Of a stretch of DNA of 64,000 bases, positions 35,201-48,200 are shown in pieces. Origin of the DNA: Pontederia crassipes (lineage: Eukaryota > Streptophyta > Magnoliopsida > Commelinales > Pontederiaceae); NCBI GenBank assembly GCA_030549335.1, contig CM060187.1, positions 50,426,203 through 50,490,202 on the forward strand, given 5' to 3'. The notes below the pieces were generated by a model, which had not been told where the DNA came from, did no database searches, and was given only the letters and a program-made list of their open reading frames with translations. How positions within the stretch are numbered: the first letter of the stretch is position 1; the number at the start of each line of letters is the position of its first letter. The translations under genes were made by a program, and so were the position numbers.

Positions 35201-37267
35201 ACCCCCAAACCCCACCAAACGACCCATGCACGGGCACGTAGTGGGAGCCCTGAGGGCCCACTGTCCATGAGCAGGATCCTCTCTCCTGCTGGCAGAATGG
35301 CCCCCTCAGGGCTTCCCTCACTAGTGAGAAGGGAGGCCCAACACTCCCTGGGAGCAAGGAGGAGACACATGCCTTGTTGAGTTTTCTTTTTTGCAATGAA
35401 GTTACCACTTACTTTTGAAGTTACTACTTGCTTTTTATATGTTATATATTAAAAACTTTTGTGCCGTTCTCTGCATGACTATTATTTATGTGCTTCTTAA
35501 GAAAATGCAATCTTTTGCCTGATGGGATTTATGGAATACCGTGTTTTGTGCCTAAAAGTTCAAATGGGAGTACATCTAAGAACTAAGGTGTGTGTATATA
35601 TATATATTGAGAATTGAAAGGATGGTTACCATGTCAACTAGCCATCAATTTGATTGAAGGATAATTATGTTACATGCAAGGTATAAAATATAATTTAACT
35701 CCAATTTCTCACTAGACTCCTTACAAAAGATACAACAATTTCAGCATAAAATCTCTCCCCTCGAAAAACATAGTACAAATGTTATATACTTATATGTTTA
35801 TAGATCAATATAAATTTCATTAAATAAAAATATGGTAGAATTGGACATTCCAATATTATGTCCCTACCGTTGTGTGTTTTCTTGGTCCTTGTGTGTCGCA
35901 TCCATTTTACGAGTTTAACAATTGATGCATGCATATTTATGCATGTTTTGCATACATCATTTAGACTACTTTTTGTAATTGAAATCATTACATGCAACTA
36001 TTTTCTTATTTTTATTTTCATTTTATTTTGAGGTAAAATTTTTTAAGTTAAAAACTACCCACTTTTGGTTTATTTTATTCCCAGAATGATTATTTTGAAG
36101 GTGTGAAGCAAACGGATTGGAAAAGTACGGAAAACGAAGCCCAAACAACTCATATAGTCAAGTTAAAGGGACATCATACAGGGTCGGGTTCTCATTAAAA
36201 ATCGATTCTCAAACAAATTCTATCCGAAAACAAAATTTGCACAAAACCCAAACCGAGTTAAAACAAACCCAGCCCAAGCTAATACAATCAGCCAAATCTG
36301 ATGAATGACGGTGATTTTTCGAATGACTTTCATGAGGATTTGAGCACCAAAATTAACTCAAAAAAAAAACCTAGGAGGCTAGTAGTGTGTTTCATAAAGA
36401 AAACCAATGACCAGAAGCTTACCTCTTGTTCTGTGCCACATAACAAACATATGACCTGTAAAGGAGTTTCACCATCTCAGTCAAGCTAAATACTTGATCG
36501 ATCAAAGATCTGAATGTGTTTTACAAAAGGAACACAAGTCACAAGGTTTAGCCACCTGTTTCACTTCCTGTCGTGGCATGTCATGTCTACGCATCAGTTC
36601 CACATCTATTGAGTTCTGTAACATCAAGATGAGGCCAATATAAATATGATTCTCCAGATGCACAACTAAATTGAAATATGTAAAACGAAATACTAGAAAA
36701 ACACTAAAAAGATGGGACCATGGCTATCCTTCAACGGAATGAGACCATGGCAATCAGTTTCTGACAAGAATGAATCCCTGGGACACACTTAATAAGATCA
36801 GAGCTTGTAAAATAAAATCACTTATTGAATGCCTGCATAATTGGGAATAAATCTAGGACCATGATGACTTGTTTATCATCATCATAACTATACTTTCTAA
36901 TTCAAACCATGCAAGTTTTTGCAGACTGACCTTTGCCTCGTTGTGACAATGTCGACAATTAAAAACTTCATTGCAGCATGGAGCCCTAATGCGGCATCTC
37001 CTACGATAGTGAGAACATCTGCAAACACGATGTCCTGGATAATAGAATATCCAAACCTAAACCAGCAAAGCAAGAGGTATAGAGATTATACCCGTACTGC
37101 ATAAGTCCTTTATTTAATCTTTCTTCGTCATAGTCCACATCATTTTTAATGTCTTCTGATGGATAATTACTTTCCTCACATGAAGCAGAACCTCCAGTGT
37201 TTTCTTGGACAAATGACCCATTCAGTTCATAAAGAGAAGACTCGGAACAAGCTTCTAATGTGTTCAT
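32097..37267 (-). CDS. CHY/CTCHY/RING-H2 zinc-finger E3 ubiquitin ligase
   Basis: Eleven minus-strand exons: 37092-37267 (coding part), 36931-37018, 36556-36615, 36423-36455, 33436-33513, 33294-33337, 33159-33199, 32758-32840, 32589-32680, 32402-32504, 32097-32201. They join in frame to 300 aa. Order: an acidic N-terminus (1-58); a CHY finger starting at [15 protein letters not shown] (about 60-145, with CRHCHNEA and CLLCGTEQE); a CTCHY segment (about 146-185, with [10 protein letters not shown] and ENFFHC); RING-H2 (about 197-240: [24 protein letters not shown]); and a C-terminal zinc ribbon ([19 protein letters not shown]). It matches the plant CHYR/RZPF34 family, cytosolic or nuclear E3 ligases linked to stress and ABA responses, and most resembles Arabidopsis At5g25560-type members. 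The first coding exon stays open to its acceptor at 37304, so a 5' exon exists, probably noncoding near 39.6-39.8 kb. All zinc ligands I could check are present. Confidence 0.93.
32232..32283. repeat. (AAT)n microsatellite in a RING-gene intron
   Basis: About 17 aat units between the last two coding exons. Confidence 0.95.
33735..33747 (-). mobile_element. Micro-insertion (13 bp) with about 17-bp TSD
   Basis: actctat(t)aagtgttgct flanks tttttttagaaga at 33717-33734 and 33748-33764. The copies differ by one extra T. Confidence 0.75.
33838..33995 (+). mobile_element. L1-type LINE fragment, zinc-knuckle (zf-RVT) region
   Basis: The plus strand encodes [19 protein letters not shown], and in another frame [13 protein letters not shown]. 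These are the characteristic words after the reverse transcriptase of plant L1 LINEs. It is a frame-shifted fragment with no tail seen. Confidence 0.75.
34616..34655 (-). mobile_element. Micro-insertion (40 bp) with 17-bp TSD
   Basis: agcaccttccaatttct is identical at 34599-34615 and 34656-34672. The 40 bases between are C-rich, then oligo-T, and end in cttttgagggg. Confidence 0.8.
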
Positions 37268-38032
37268 TTTATTCTCGGAAGAGCAACTGCAAGTATTGAT
37301 AGACCTGCAAGTATAATCATGTTAAGTTCACTAGTTTCATGCACCAAGCAGATTTGTAGCCAACAAACCATGATTGTCAGATTGTCGATATCTTCACAAA
37401 GCGTTACATCAGGAAGCACAAAAATAAAGCATTGCTCAGCTTCTATCGTCATTACTCCAAGAGATGGATTCGTCGGAACAAGTAAAATAAACTCCATATT
37501 CAAATATCAATACTGAAATGAAGCACTGTTGGATGTCCAATCGTGAACAGTAACCATTAACGAATGAACATCGCCCCTGAAGCAGTCCGAATGACATATT
37601 GGACAAAAGGAACATCAGCAACTGACTCGCCCTCTTTTCTGGTCAAGATGAATACATGAAAGCATCAAACCCAAAGGAAGAGGAAGAAAGATACTGGGAA
37701 GCAAAATGGTTCACAGCACATTTGAGAATCCCCATATTAGGGGATGTCTGTGTCAGCCTACCTTATTCAGTCGTCCAGCTTCATCTTCAACAAAACATCT
37801 CTGATTGTTGAACACTAAGCATACATCTAACTCTTACTTTAACCTGTCGACAGCACTATAATGAACCATCACCAGGTTTGTTGCGTTCATCTTCCATTAT
37901 TTTCCATATCAATCTGTATGCTGTTATTTCCTCATGTCGCTGACAACCTAAAATATTTCTAGTAGGCAAACCAACCAAACTTCACAAACATTTATTTTCA
38001 TTCTTATGACCATATACGTGAACTGAGTCGGA

Positions 38033-38322
38033 GTGGCTCCTATTAGTGAGAAAATGGTAGAGAATCGTTTGAGATGGTTTGGTCATGTTCAGAGAAGACC
38101 ATTAGATGCGCCAGTAAGAAGAGTAGATCAAATAATCTGGAGTCCGATTAAAAGAGGGAGAGGGAGGCCAAGGCGGACACTTGGCGAACTAATAGAGCAA
38201 GATCTATTGGTGAATAATATACCGAAAGGTTTGGTTACTAATAGAGCGGAATGGCGTCGTATGATCCATGTAGCCGACCCCACCTAGTGGGATAAGGTTT
38301 TGTTGTTGTTGTTGTTGTTGTT
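38033..38322 (+). mobile_element. RTE-clade LINE 3' end including RT C-terminus
   Basis: One open frame encodes the conserved C-terminal tail of plant RTE polymerases, including RLRWFGHVQRRPLDAPVRR and SPIKRGRGRPRRT, and then the standard 3' end and (ttg)n tail to about 38322. It is the longest RTE copy here, 5'-truncated. The flanking duplication was not obvious. Confidence 0.9.
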
Positions 38323-38576
38323 GATAACATAAAATCCAGCACGCAATGTTCTGCACGTCTGCACCTGTCTCCTTTCAAAGGTTCAAGATGGATGACAAAC
38401 ACTAAAATATAATGGCCCAAACAACCATACTCCACATTCTATAATACAAAGTCATGTGGTTCCTTACATTCCGAAATATTCCAAAATGTAATGGGTCAAT
38501 AATGTTGCCACAGTTGTAAAATATCAATTTCTGTTACAATGACTTAATATGCCTACGTCTCAATTACCACAACCCT

Positions 38577-38593
38577 TCCTCTCAAAAGAAAAT
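38577..38593 (+). mobile_element. Micro-insertion (17 bp) with 13-bp TSD
   Basis: ttaccacaaccct occurs at 38564-38576 and 38594-38606 around tcctctcaaaagaaaat. The reverse complement, ttcttttgagagga, resembles the end of the 34616 insertion. Confidence 0.65.
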
Positions 38594-39960
38594 TTACCAC
38601 AACCCTAAGGAATCAATGGCTATTTGTAACTGATATTTATCTGCATTTGGGGTTCCTCCGTGAAAAGGATGCTCCAGATTACTTGTTACTGTGCATTGTG
38701 TAACTCATCAACTAACAAACACACAAAGAGAGACATCAATCAGAAAGGCAGTAAGGAGAAAGGATTTCCAGAGTCACTCAACTGAAAGGATCAATAGTTA
38801 TGGGTTCTTTTATTACAGAAAATATTCAGATGCATAGAGTTTCTCTCACCATATCAGATTAGCGACTTCTTTTTCAGTTGATTGTTGCAACATACGATAT
38901 CAGATTATATTAATTCTTCTACAAATCATAGTAATACTCTCGCCACCTGACCAGGGATTTATTAAAGATGATTATTACAACATGATATAAACAAGAACCA
39001 TTAATTGCAATACCAATTCAAATAGTGTTAAAACTTTCTTAAAGGAGTTGTCGGTCTAATATTCACATATAAAGCATCCTTTCAGAATCACATTGTTGGC
39101 AACCACTCCACAACCATCTCATAAAAGTAAACCTACGGTTCGCTTTCCTCACTTTGCTCCCCCTAACCAACTATTCAATATTTATAATGCCTGGCCTAAC
39201 GTCCCATATCTAATCATTGGCAACAATCACTTGAAGCCCACACAGCATGCAGCTCATGATCAAGTAATTGGCAAAGAAATCGCAAACACCCCTTAGTGAT
39301 TCAGCACCAAAATAGCTTCAGGAACTGCGGCATTCAAATAACAGACCAAGCAATCACACAAACCGTCCAATCAAATCATTCCAATCAGTCAGACAAAAAG
39401 ATACCAACCCCTAAATTCATTCACCATAAACACAAATTCAAGAGAAGCGGTTGTCCTGCAAGTTGAGCAATTAATTCACAACGATATTCCCCAGTCCTCG
39501 TCTAACCTAATTCGCACGGATCAAGGCCAAAAAATAGAAAGATGCTAGCCAAGGACCTCTGGCATTACCTAATTCCACAATTAAATGTAAATGAACAGAA
39601 ACGAATAGAACCAGACGAAGACAGTAAAAAATTGGCGACTAGAACAACGAGACCAGACGAACTTCTTCTATGATCGACGCCGACGACGTCGCGATCGGAC
39701 AAAAAAGGGAGAGAGAGGGTAAGGGATATTGGAATTTTGCTTCGACTCGATTCAGAACGGCGCGCGATGCCGATGATACGGAGATTAAAAAAGGCGGAAG
39801 AATAAGGTTCGAGAGAACTCGCCGCTTCGCCAGCTATGAAGTTTTGGCACGTACGACAGTGGAAACTTGTGGCTCATATTACTATTTGGAGGCGCTATGT
39901 GCGATGCGGAAATGTTTCCTTGCCTTTTTTTTCGCGTAAAAAAAGTCCGACCAATTGAAA

Positions 39961-42176
39961 AAATTCATTCAATCTTAAAAAATCGAATAAAAAAATTAAA
40001 AATTAGAGATTTAGGGTGATTTTTAATAAATTAAAATTCACCCGTTAAAATTAAGATTCCATCCGAAAAATCGTAAAAACTCATGAAGCCCGATTTTTAT
40101 TTATAATTTTTTATTTATATAATTAATACATATGTTATTAATTCTTTTATTATAGATATAATATTTTTTTATAAAATTTCATACTTTTCTATCACATTAT
40201 CAAACTTTAATTTAATAACTTTAAAATTTTAATAGTATATTTTATATTTAATATAAAATTAAATATTTTTATATTAATTAAGTTATTAAATATATTTTTT
40301 AAATATAATTATATAAAAGTAGAGCTCCGAAAAAATCGATCTGTTAAATGACGGTTTTTATTTTTTCAAAATGATTTTAGAATGATCTTTCTAATTTTAT
40401 AAATTGATTCAAAAAATAATAATTAAATTTTTTTTAAATCGAAAATTTGAATCGACCCGAACTACTTTCACCCTAAGCATTGTGAGCCTTCGAAAATATC
40501 TCATTTACGTATGTGCAGCTGGATTTGGACCGCGTCTCCATATGTGATATGTATCCAGGTTTTATCAGAAAAAATAACAATTAATCATATTTCCAATTCT
40601 ACCATAACTAGGAGCAAATTTTAAGTCCTTCCTTTTTGCTTAAGCACCGCTTCTTAGACAACAACTCAAAAAAAATTGAATTTTCTGGTTTCGTTTGATA
40701 ATATATTCTTTAAAATTATTACAGTAAATCGACAAAAAAATATATTACTGATTTAAAAGTTTAATTCTATACAATAATTAATAGGCATGAAATGACGTAA
40801 AAAATAAATTATAAGTTAAATATCTAAAAGATTTTGCAAATTAAACATAAATTTCAACAAAGATTAAACCTCGTTACCTTGACCATATAATCATTCAAAT
40901 ATGTTAATTGCATATTAGTTATATAAGAAAAATAATTGGATGCTATTTAACATCTATCAAATTACTCAATATTGGTAATCAAATATATCGTAACATCAAA
41001 ACTAATGAATCTAGACCAAATACATCATAACAAAAGAATCTCTCTTCATTCAATGCGTCTTACTTTCGCTTCAAATATAACATCAAACCGTTTCCACACA
41101 TTTTTGCATCTATTAATAAAATAATTTTGTATAATGCATGATATTTTGATGTTATATTTTGTATAACGCAGTATGATGCATGATTAGTTTATCATTAATT
41201 AAAATGTTATCGCACTACTAAAGCATAAAAAGATAAAAAAAAAACGAACGCTGGAGATAATAATTGTCTATATACAATTTAAAAACATTTTTTTAAACTT
41301 AAAAAGTGGATCAATATTACGAGTCGAATAAATCTTGGCTGTAATATTTTAAGAACATATGCTATATTCCTTATAATAGTATCACCCCCTAATAAAGTTA
41401 TTCGATTAGGCACTATTTGACACGAAAAGAAAATAGTGTATCACCTAGTGAATAGAATGTTAGTATAAATGTTTGATAAACATTTTTTTTCAAAATAGTG
41501 TTTAAGATTTAAGCACAAAACTCTATAAATTAATTAGAGTAACTTATCAATATAGTGATTTCACATTTTTATTCTTATTATACTCTTATTCTTTAACAAA
41601 ATATTATTAATTTTTTAAAAAAAATCAAACGTTATTTTCTTATTTTAATGTTTTCTACATTTAATTTCATTTAAAATATGAATAAATTTTTATTTTAAAA
41701 TAATCAAAACACTTATATTAAAATGTTTTTTAAAAAGATATTACTATCCAAACTAAAAATTACAAAAGTGATTGTTATGAATATCATACTTACAAGAATG
41801 AGTGCAAATTATATTTTATGTTATTTTTTATCAATTTATGTAAGTATACATTGGTTCAATACTATATATACAAAATAAATTTTATTAGATTTATAAATAA
41901 ATTGCTCCACTATTTATTAATATCTAACCATTATCCTGTAATGAAATAGTCATCTTCTAGTTGAATCGTTATCCTCTAATTAAATTATTAGCCTACTTAA
42001 TCAAGAATCGAGAATAGGGATGGATTATTTAGCAATTTCTTATCATATAAAAAGTTTCAAATCCAATTTTTCATAAAGAATTTTTGTTGAAATACTTAGG
42101 TTAGAACTTGTTTCTCAGATACTAAGATAGCAATAATATATATAATCTAAATAATTATGAAAAACTATTTTTCCTT
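39961..42176. other. AT-rich intergenic stretch
   Basis: Very AT-rich. No gene. A roughly 600-bp MITE-like unit at about 41405-42010 is shared with 56613-57230. Confidence 0.5.
41405..42010. mobile_element. MITE-like repeat, copy 1
   Basis: It shares an ordered set of words with the unit at 56613-57230: attactatccaaa, a tatcata or tatcaaa segment, aagaatga(g/a)(t/c)g.aaa, tatattttatg and a roughly 35-base block around agtgattt. Terminal repeats are weak, so the class is unknown and the borders approximate. Confidence 0.5.
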
Positions 42177-44110
42177 CTTTTTTTTTAGAAGATAAGGGGT
42201 GAATGCTCTTATATTGATAATACAAAAAATTGTATCATACTAGCATGACCACAATTAAATAATACGCTCAAAAACTCCAAAGACAAGAGTTATGAGGGAA
42301 TGCTTATAATACACTAGTTCCATTTGGAAGGGTTAAGAATCTATTGTCTAGCCAATCGACATTTCCATTAAGGTTGTGTGGCACTTTGCGGAATGTTACT
42401 TCTCATTTTTCTTCGCAAGGCTTGTGTGATGCCCCTCAATAGAGGGGCACACCAACTTTGGGTGGAGTGTCTTCCTTTGTTTGGAGATCAATTACTTATT
42501 GTGAGTCCACTTCCATGAGTAACTTTTGTATCTCTTTGCTTCATGCCAAATGCAATCCATCTTTCAATGCCCATGATTCAACCGTAAGTGCTATAATTAT
42601 ATCGAACTTGTGAACAAAGTCAATTATCCATTGTCCGCTATAAACATAAAGAAATTTGCCAACTCTAGCAAGGTTGGAATGCCCTTTGACAACACTATTT
42701 GCATTGAGGAGGATCCACTCTTTCATTGGTTGATGTCACTCACATTGTGTTGTTGATGCCTCTCATGCTCTGGTTGCCATCCGTTCTTCATTCAATTCCT
42801 TTATAAAAATCCTTTCCATTTTAATGCTTTTCCATGTCTATTGGTCAAGTAAAATCATCATAAAAAAGGGTCAAGATTGCACCATTCTAGAGGACCAACA
42901 TCTGGTGTTGAATACCCGGGGCCAGGAGCAAACATTCACAGTTCTAAACAAAGTTATGGGATATCCATTATTCAATGTCTTGAGAAAATAGCGTACCATT
43001 CGTGTGCTTTATGTTCGACAAGTTCCTCCAGCAATTGACTGCCACATGCGATTAATCTCTTATCGCATTAATTATTGTTTCGTATGGGTGGCCACATCTT
43101 GTACACACACTGAATGGTCCAATGTGTCGAGAGGCCCGAAGGCTATTTATAACTAAACTTCCTCATGCCACTTGCGAGAAGAAGGTTGTAATCCTCTAAT
43201 GTCCCTTCCCTTTCCAAATTATATTTCATATTTACTATTTTGGCCTTATGATTTATGCAGTAAGCATATTATATGTTGACTATTCACGATGAGCAACCAT
43301 AGCTCTCTATCATCATAGCTAGTTGTTTATGACAATCTTGTTGCTTGAATCTTGTGGAGTATGTGCTAAGGAAGTGCAGTTTGTAAGTACCCTAATGCGC
43401 ATGACCCATCCCCTGCAAACTCTTGGAGCAACCTTGAGTTGTCCTCTCTAATACATGGCCACTCACCTGGGCATCCTTTAGTAGCTTGATCTTTGTTCGT
43501 TGCCAATAGACCAACTCATGTATTTGAGCATTATTATCATAGTTATTTTGCCATATATGTGAGTTGCCATGTCGCTTCATGGTGTGAGGAGATTCATTGG
43601 ATCTGTTTGTATACTTGTGCTGAAGTACTTGGACCCATAGGTGGTCATGTTTTGATGTCATACCCTAATAAAGCTTTACTAGTAGCACTGTGTTGAGTTC
43701 TTAGACGCATTTGACTTTCAATCCTCCTACATTTGTTGATTGTGTGTCAATTGATCGGGTGTAGCTTGTGCACCTCCTCATTATGACCCCATATGGAATT
43801 ATGATATACTTTCTCAATTTTTGAGATGACATTCATTAAGATTCTAAAAGCTTGCACGGGGGTTGAAGGGATGCTTGTTGCAACATAATTACCTAGCGTC
43901 ATTCAATGGAAAAGTGTGAGTTTGGATGCGGCCGAGCCAAAGGGCTTTTCTTGATCTTTTCGACTATGCTCAGGTGTGCTTTGATTCGTGTTGCATCCTT
44001 GAATGATTGGAACTCAAAGGTACTGTCCAAGATCTTCCGTGGCAATGAATCTGCATGCCGCTTCTATTTTTCTAGATTGGCCAGTGGATATACTTTTGGA
44101 TAAATATATT
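42177..44110 (-). mobile_element. L1-type LINE, 5'-truncated, minus strand
   Basis: In the minus direction: an RT C-terminal piece (43392-43661, HDHLWVQVLQHKYT and HIWQN), a zinc-knuckle-like region (about 43040-43130, CTRCGHPYETIINAIRD), an RNase H piece (42541-42726, SVVKGHSNLARVGKFL, YSGQWI, ALTVESWALKDGLHLA) and a 3' end at 42177 where the sense strand reads cttatcttct followed by A's. The order and domains are those of plant L1 elements with a C-terminal RNase H. The frame is broken in several places, so the copy is dead. Confidence 0.8.
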
Positions 44111-44790
44111 GTTGATTTTCTATGATTTATCTGCATCTTAAATGCAAGCAAAAAACTTTAAAGGGCCTCAAGTACTAGCTTGATGTGAAGAGGTCTCAAA
44201 GAAGAGAATGAGAGCATACTCTTATCTGCAAATATTATGTGGGACAACGTGGAGTTTTAATAATTTCCTTAATAATTCATACAAAATGTTTTCTAATGAT
44301 TTTCTAAAATTTTCACTAGCTACATTGGATTTGAAGGAGTCCAACGCCAATTAAAATCGTGATATGATCCTAGGAGTGTTCTATCTCATAATTTGATCCG
44401 ACTCGATCATGACCCAATGTAGGGGCGGATCGGGTTCGGATTGAAAATTTTTAATAGGACTTGGCCCAACTCGACTCAAAACCCAATTTTTTTTAAAATG
44501 TTTTTTACTTAATTTAAAATTTTTATATTATTTGGAATTTAAAAATACAAAATAAAGTGTTTAAAACATAGAAAAATTTATAAATATTTTAAATAATATT
44601 TTTATATTTAAAATAAAAATATTAAATATATTTTTATATTAAAAACTATAAAAAATTAGAAAAAGAAAAATGCTTAACTCAATTTGACCTGACCCGATTC
44701 GGAAAAATTGAAACCAACCCAACCTACCTTCCGACTTGAGCCCAAGATGCCGTCCCGTAACAACTGGCGCCGGCATCTTTGATCTATGAA
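44111..44790. other. Spacer upstream of SYS1
   Basis: It contains an AT-rich block bounded by gatccgactcgatc-type words (44390-44740), perhaps an old inserted repeat. No gene seen. Confidence 0.4.
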
Positions 44791-45271
44791 TCGCAACCGT
44801 TCATCATACTTTTCGCCACGGGCTCAGTGGCGCACCAACCCAATCACAGCGCAAAACGAGTCGAGCTCAAGCATATTTCTCTCTCCTCTCTTGTGTTTTA
44901 AAATTTTACTTGATATAGCTCTCTCTCTCCTCTCTCTCTGCCCTCTGCTGCTGCTCCTCGGTCTTCTTCTCTGCGATCTTTCCCCACCGTCGGCGAAGCG
45001 TGTTCCTTCTCGATCTCTTATTCGCCGTCGGTGATCGGAGAAATTCCACATGGGGTTCTTCCTCTTTCTCTTGTAGCCTTGGGATCGGATAGTTGGAGTT
45101 CATCTATTTTGGATCTCGTTGCTTAGATCGACCGATGCGAATTATGGAGCTCTTTAAGCCCAACGATTGACCAGTTCGAGATTAGAAGGTTTGGACGACG
45201 GTGGAGGCGACGTTGGTGTTTCGACGGGGGAGGTCGACAAAGGAATTGGTTGATTCGGTAGGTGGGAAGAG

Positions 45272-48200
45272 ATGTTCTATGGGGCGATGATATGGGATCC
45301 ATGGCTGATCGTGTCGCAGATCGTGTGTCTCCAATGCCTCTACTACCTGACGCTCGGCCTCTTCATGTCCGTGCTCGTCGGCACGAGAATTTCCCATCTC
45401 AGCCTCATCTACTTCTTCGACTTCTCCACGCTCACGGTGGCCACGGTCACCGGCTGGTTCGCCATCATCTGCGTCCTCCTCAGCTCGGTGGCAGGGTAAT
45501 GTCGCAATATGTTGTTCAATTTCTATTCTTGTTAATGTCGTTTTTTCGTCTGTTTATGAATTGTGTGTTTCCTTTTGAGGAAGTGTTTATGATTTGTGAT
45601 GGTCAATGCTCACAAGATAACTGCTTTAAGACGACGAAAATTTGAGTAATCTCTTAAGTCATTCAATTTCTTTTATAGATGTCCCTCTTTTTGTCTTAGA
45701 TAGTGGCCTCAGATCTCTATATAGTATTTTACTCTTTTTTTGACGAGATAGTATTTGACTCTTTAATCAACAAATCAACTTTTTTTATGCGATTAAAAAA
45801 GTAAAGAATTAAAAGAACAAAAGGTATCATAATAGAATGGCATTTAGATTTCAGATTTTACTATTTCAGGTCCAATAAGAGGATCCCAGATATTAGCAGG
45901 TGGTCAATAATTCCGAGACAAAACTATAAGTGATGCCATTGACTTGTGAATATTGGTTGAATGCTCGTAGATGATAGAAGGCTACATGAATTAATTCTGT
46001 TAGCATATTTTCTTATGCAGTAAATACCCGCTTCTAATTTGAGCATTTTTTTTAGAAGACTAATTTGAGCATTTTAACATAGTAAGTTGATCAATTATTC
46101 AACCTTTATTACCCAGGAGTATAATTTTCAAGTATGCGATTGGAGGAATCTTATCCCAATCCTGATGTTGAATTGCTAAATGTAAAGTAGATTCACAGTG
46201 TCTGCATATGACAAATCAATCACCATAACTTTGTCTGCTAGTGCACAAAAAGTATTTAGTAAACTCAATAAACACTATGAAAAGTATTCTTTCAGCTAGG
46301 TATTGTTCTGAAGAAACATAATCCAACTCTATTCTTTTTTCTTTTTTCTTTTTTTTTCCTTTTTTTTTTTTTTGAGAAGAAAGGATGACTACCAGGGTTG
46401 TGATTGTCATCCAGTTATATATATCACTATGAAATGGAAATCATGTATCCAACTCTATTCTTTAAATATTTCATTTAACTCAATATGAATGTCAATCATG
46501 CCATAAATTTATTTCCTGCCTTTGGCATATGTTTTTTAAGAGGTTCAACATTGTACATTTTGAGAATGGTTATTCAGAGGCTAGATATGGGCAACATTTT
46601 TATAGCTTAGAATGAAGGGTATAACGTCTTGCTAAATTCTTGAATTGACCTAATCCTTCGTTCAATTAAAATGAGTTAATTACTAGAAATGTTTAATTGA
46701 ATCAAATCTATTGCAATGGGGATAAGGACTATGTGGGCCACCATTAGATCGTGATATGATAGTTCACAAATAGACATTGATGGTACTTATTTATGAATCG
46801 TCAGATCACGATTCAACGGCGGGCCATATATATGGGACACTTTTTTCCCCACACAATCCTTATTCACTATTGCAATTGTCTTTTTTTTCTAGAAGGAAAT
46901 ATGTTTCCATTGTTGAGTGGCTAAGAAGCAATTTTACACCAGTAGGTTGTTTGTTCAAGACCTATTGTAATCTATTTTTGTCATTGTCAATCTTTTTAAT
47001 ATCTATTTTTTGTTGTTTTTTTCTATTTCGACACTATTTTCTTGTTGTTTGGTCTTGTTATTATTTTTTTCCTTTTATTATTTCTTACTTGTTTTTTTGC
47101 GTTTTCTTCTTTTTTGTTTGAACCATAGGTCTTAAATCAAAATAATGTCAAGATAACAATCTATGACATAATGTACAATTATGGACTATGTAAGGACTAT
47201 TCATGAATTTAGTCTGAACTTTTAGGATGACTACAGGTAAATTTCTCAATGTCACCCAACTTTGCATGCCGTCCTAGAATAGTCGCCAAACTTCATTTTG
47301 TAACTACATAGTCATCCAGCTCGGGAAACATTTCATACGTGGTTATTATGACTTGATATTGTGCCTATGTGACTGCCATGCAGACAAGATTCCCTTTCCA
47401 TCACGTTGTAGCTTACTAAAATACGTTATTTTCTCTCTCTGCCACATCGCCCTGGTTTGAGTTAGCCGTCCTTGTGACACGATGGGCATCATGGAGTTCA
47501 TGTTGTTCCTCTTTGTCATTGGCATCAAGACGGACCTCGCCATGATCCTGATTCCTGAAGGCTGGCAAGAAGGTGGTGGCCATCGCATTGTTCAGCATCG
47601 TCACCCCTTTTTATTCATCTACCTGATTGCGCGTTTGTTGAAGAACAAGATCCCCACGGACTTCCTCCAGACATGGCTTCAACAACGTTGAGCTTTGGGC
47701 CCTGACGTCCTAAACCAACATCTCCTGGGTCCTCAAAAGCTCGATTACCTCACATCCAAGCTCCGTATCCTCGCCATGTCCGCCTCCCTCATTGCCAACA
47801 ACACCCACACGTTTGTGTCCACTGCCTTCTCGTCCTTCCTGTTCAGCAGAAAGCTCAATTCCCTTGTGGTGGTGATCATCAAGCTATGCTCATTCTTGGC
47901 CTTTTTTTGCGCTTGTCCTCTTGTGGTACTTTGTGTTTTGGATCATCAAGCAGACCCTGAAGGGGGCGTTGTTGGACGAGGCATTCTTTGTGATGATTGT
48001 GCTGCTGGCTCTCATTTGTGGGTTGATGGCAGAGACCCTTGGTTCAGGATGTATGCACTTTTTTAGGTTCCATGTAATGCTGGGGCATGTTCTGCCAGTA
48101 CCACTGGGGGTGACAAGGGAGAGAGGCTGAACTGGCTGGTGACAGGGTTGTTCCTACCGGAGGCTGGTCTCCGTACAAACCTGGCATCACAGAAGTGGCG

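Larger units (their letters stand above)
33514..36422 (-). other. Large intron of the RING gene
   Basis: 2.9 kb. It contains an L1-type LINE fragment (33838-33995, plus strand), two oligo-T micro-insertions (33735-33747, 34616-34655) and a GC-rich patch (35090-35360) that could fold as a hairpin around ccctgaggg and ccctcaggg. The remainder is AT-rich. Confidence 0.65.
37305..39960 (-). other. 5' intron and leader region of the RING gene
   Basis: The exon with the start codon has an acceptor at its 5' edge, so this region should be intron plus an upstream noncoding exon. A pyrimidine-rich GC-richer patch on the minus strand at 39650-39900 is the best place for the promoter and leader. An RTE 3' end (38033-38322) and a micro-insertion (38577-38593) lie inside. 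Confidence 0.5.

Noticed and set aside
35180-35360. GC-rich hairpin (ccctgaggg with ccctcaggg)
   Set aside because: Only about 9-14 paired bases and no sign of a conserved RNA or transposon end.
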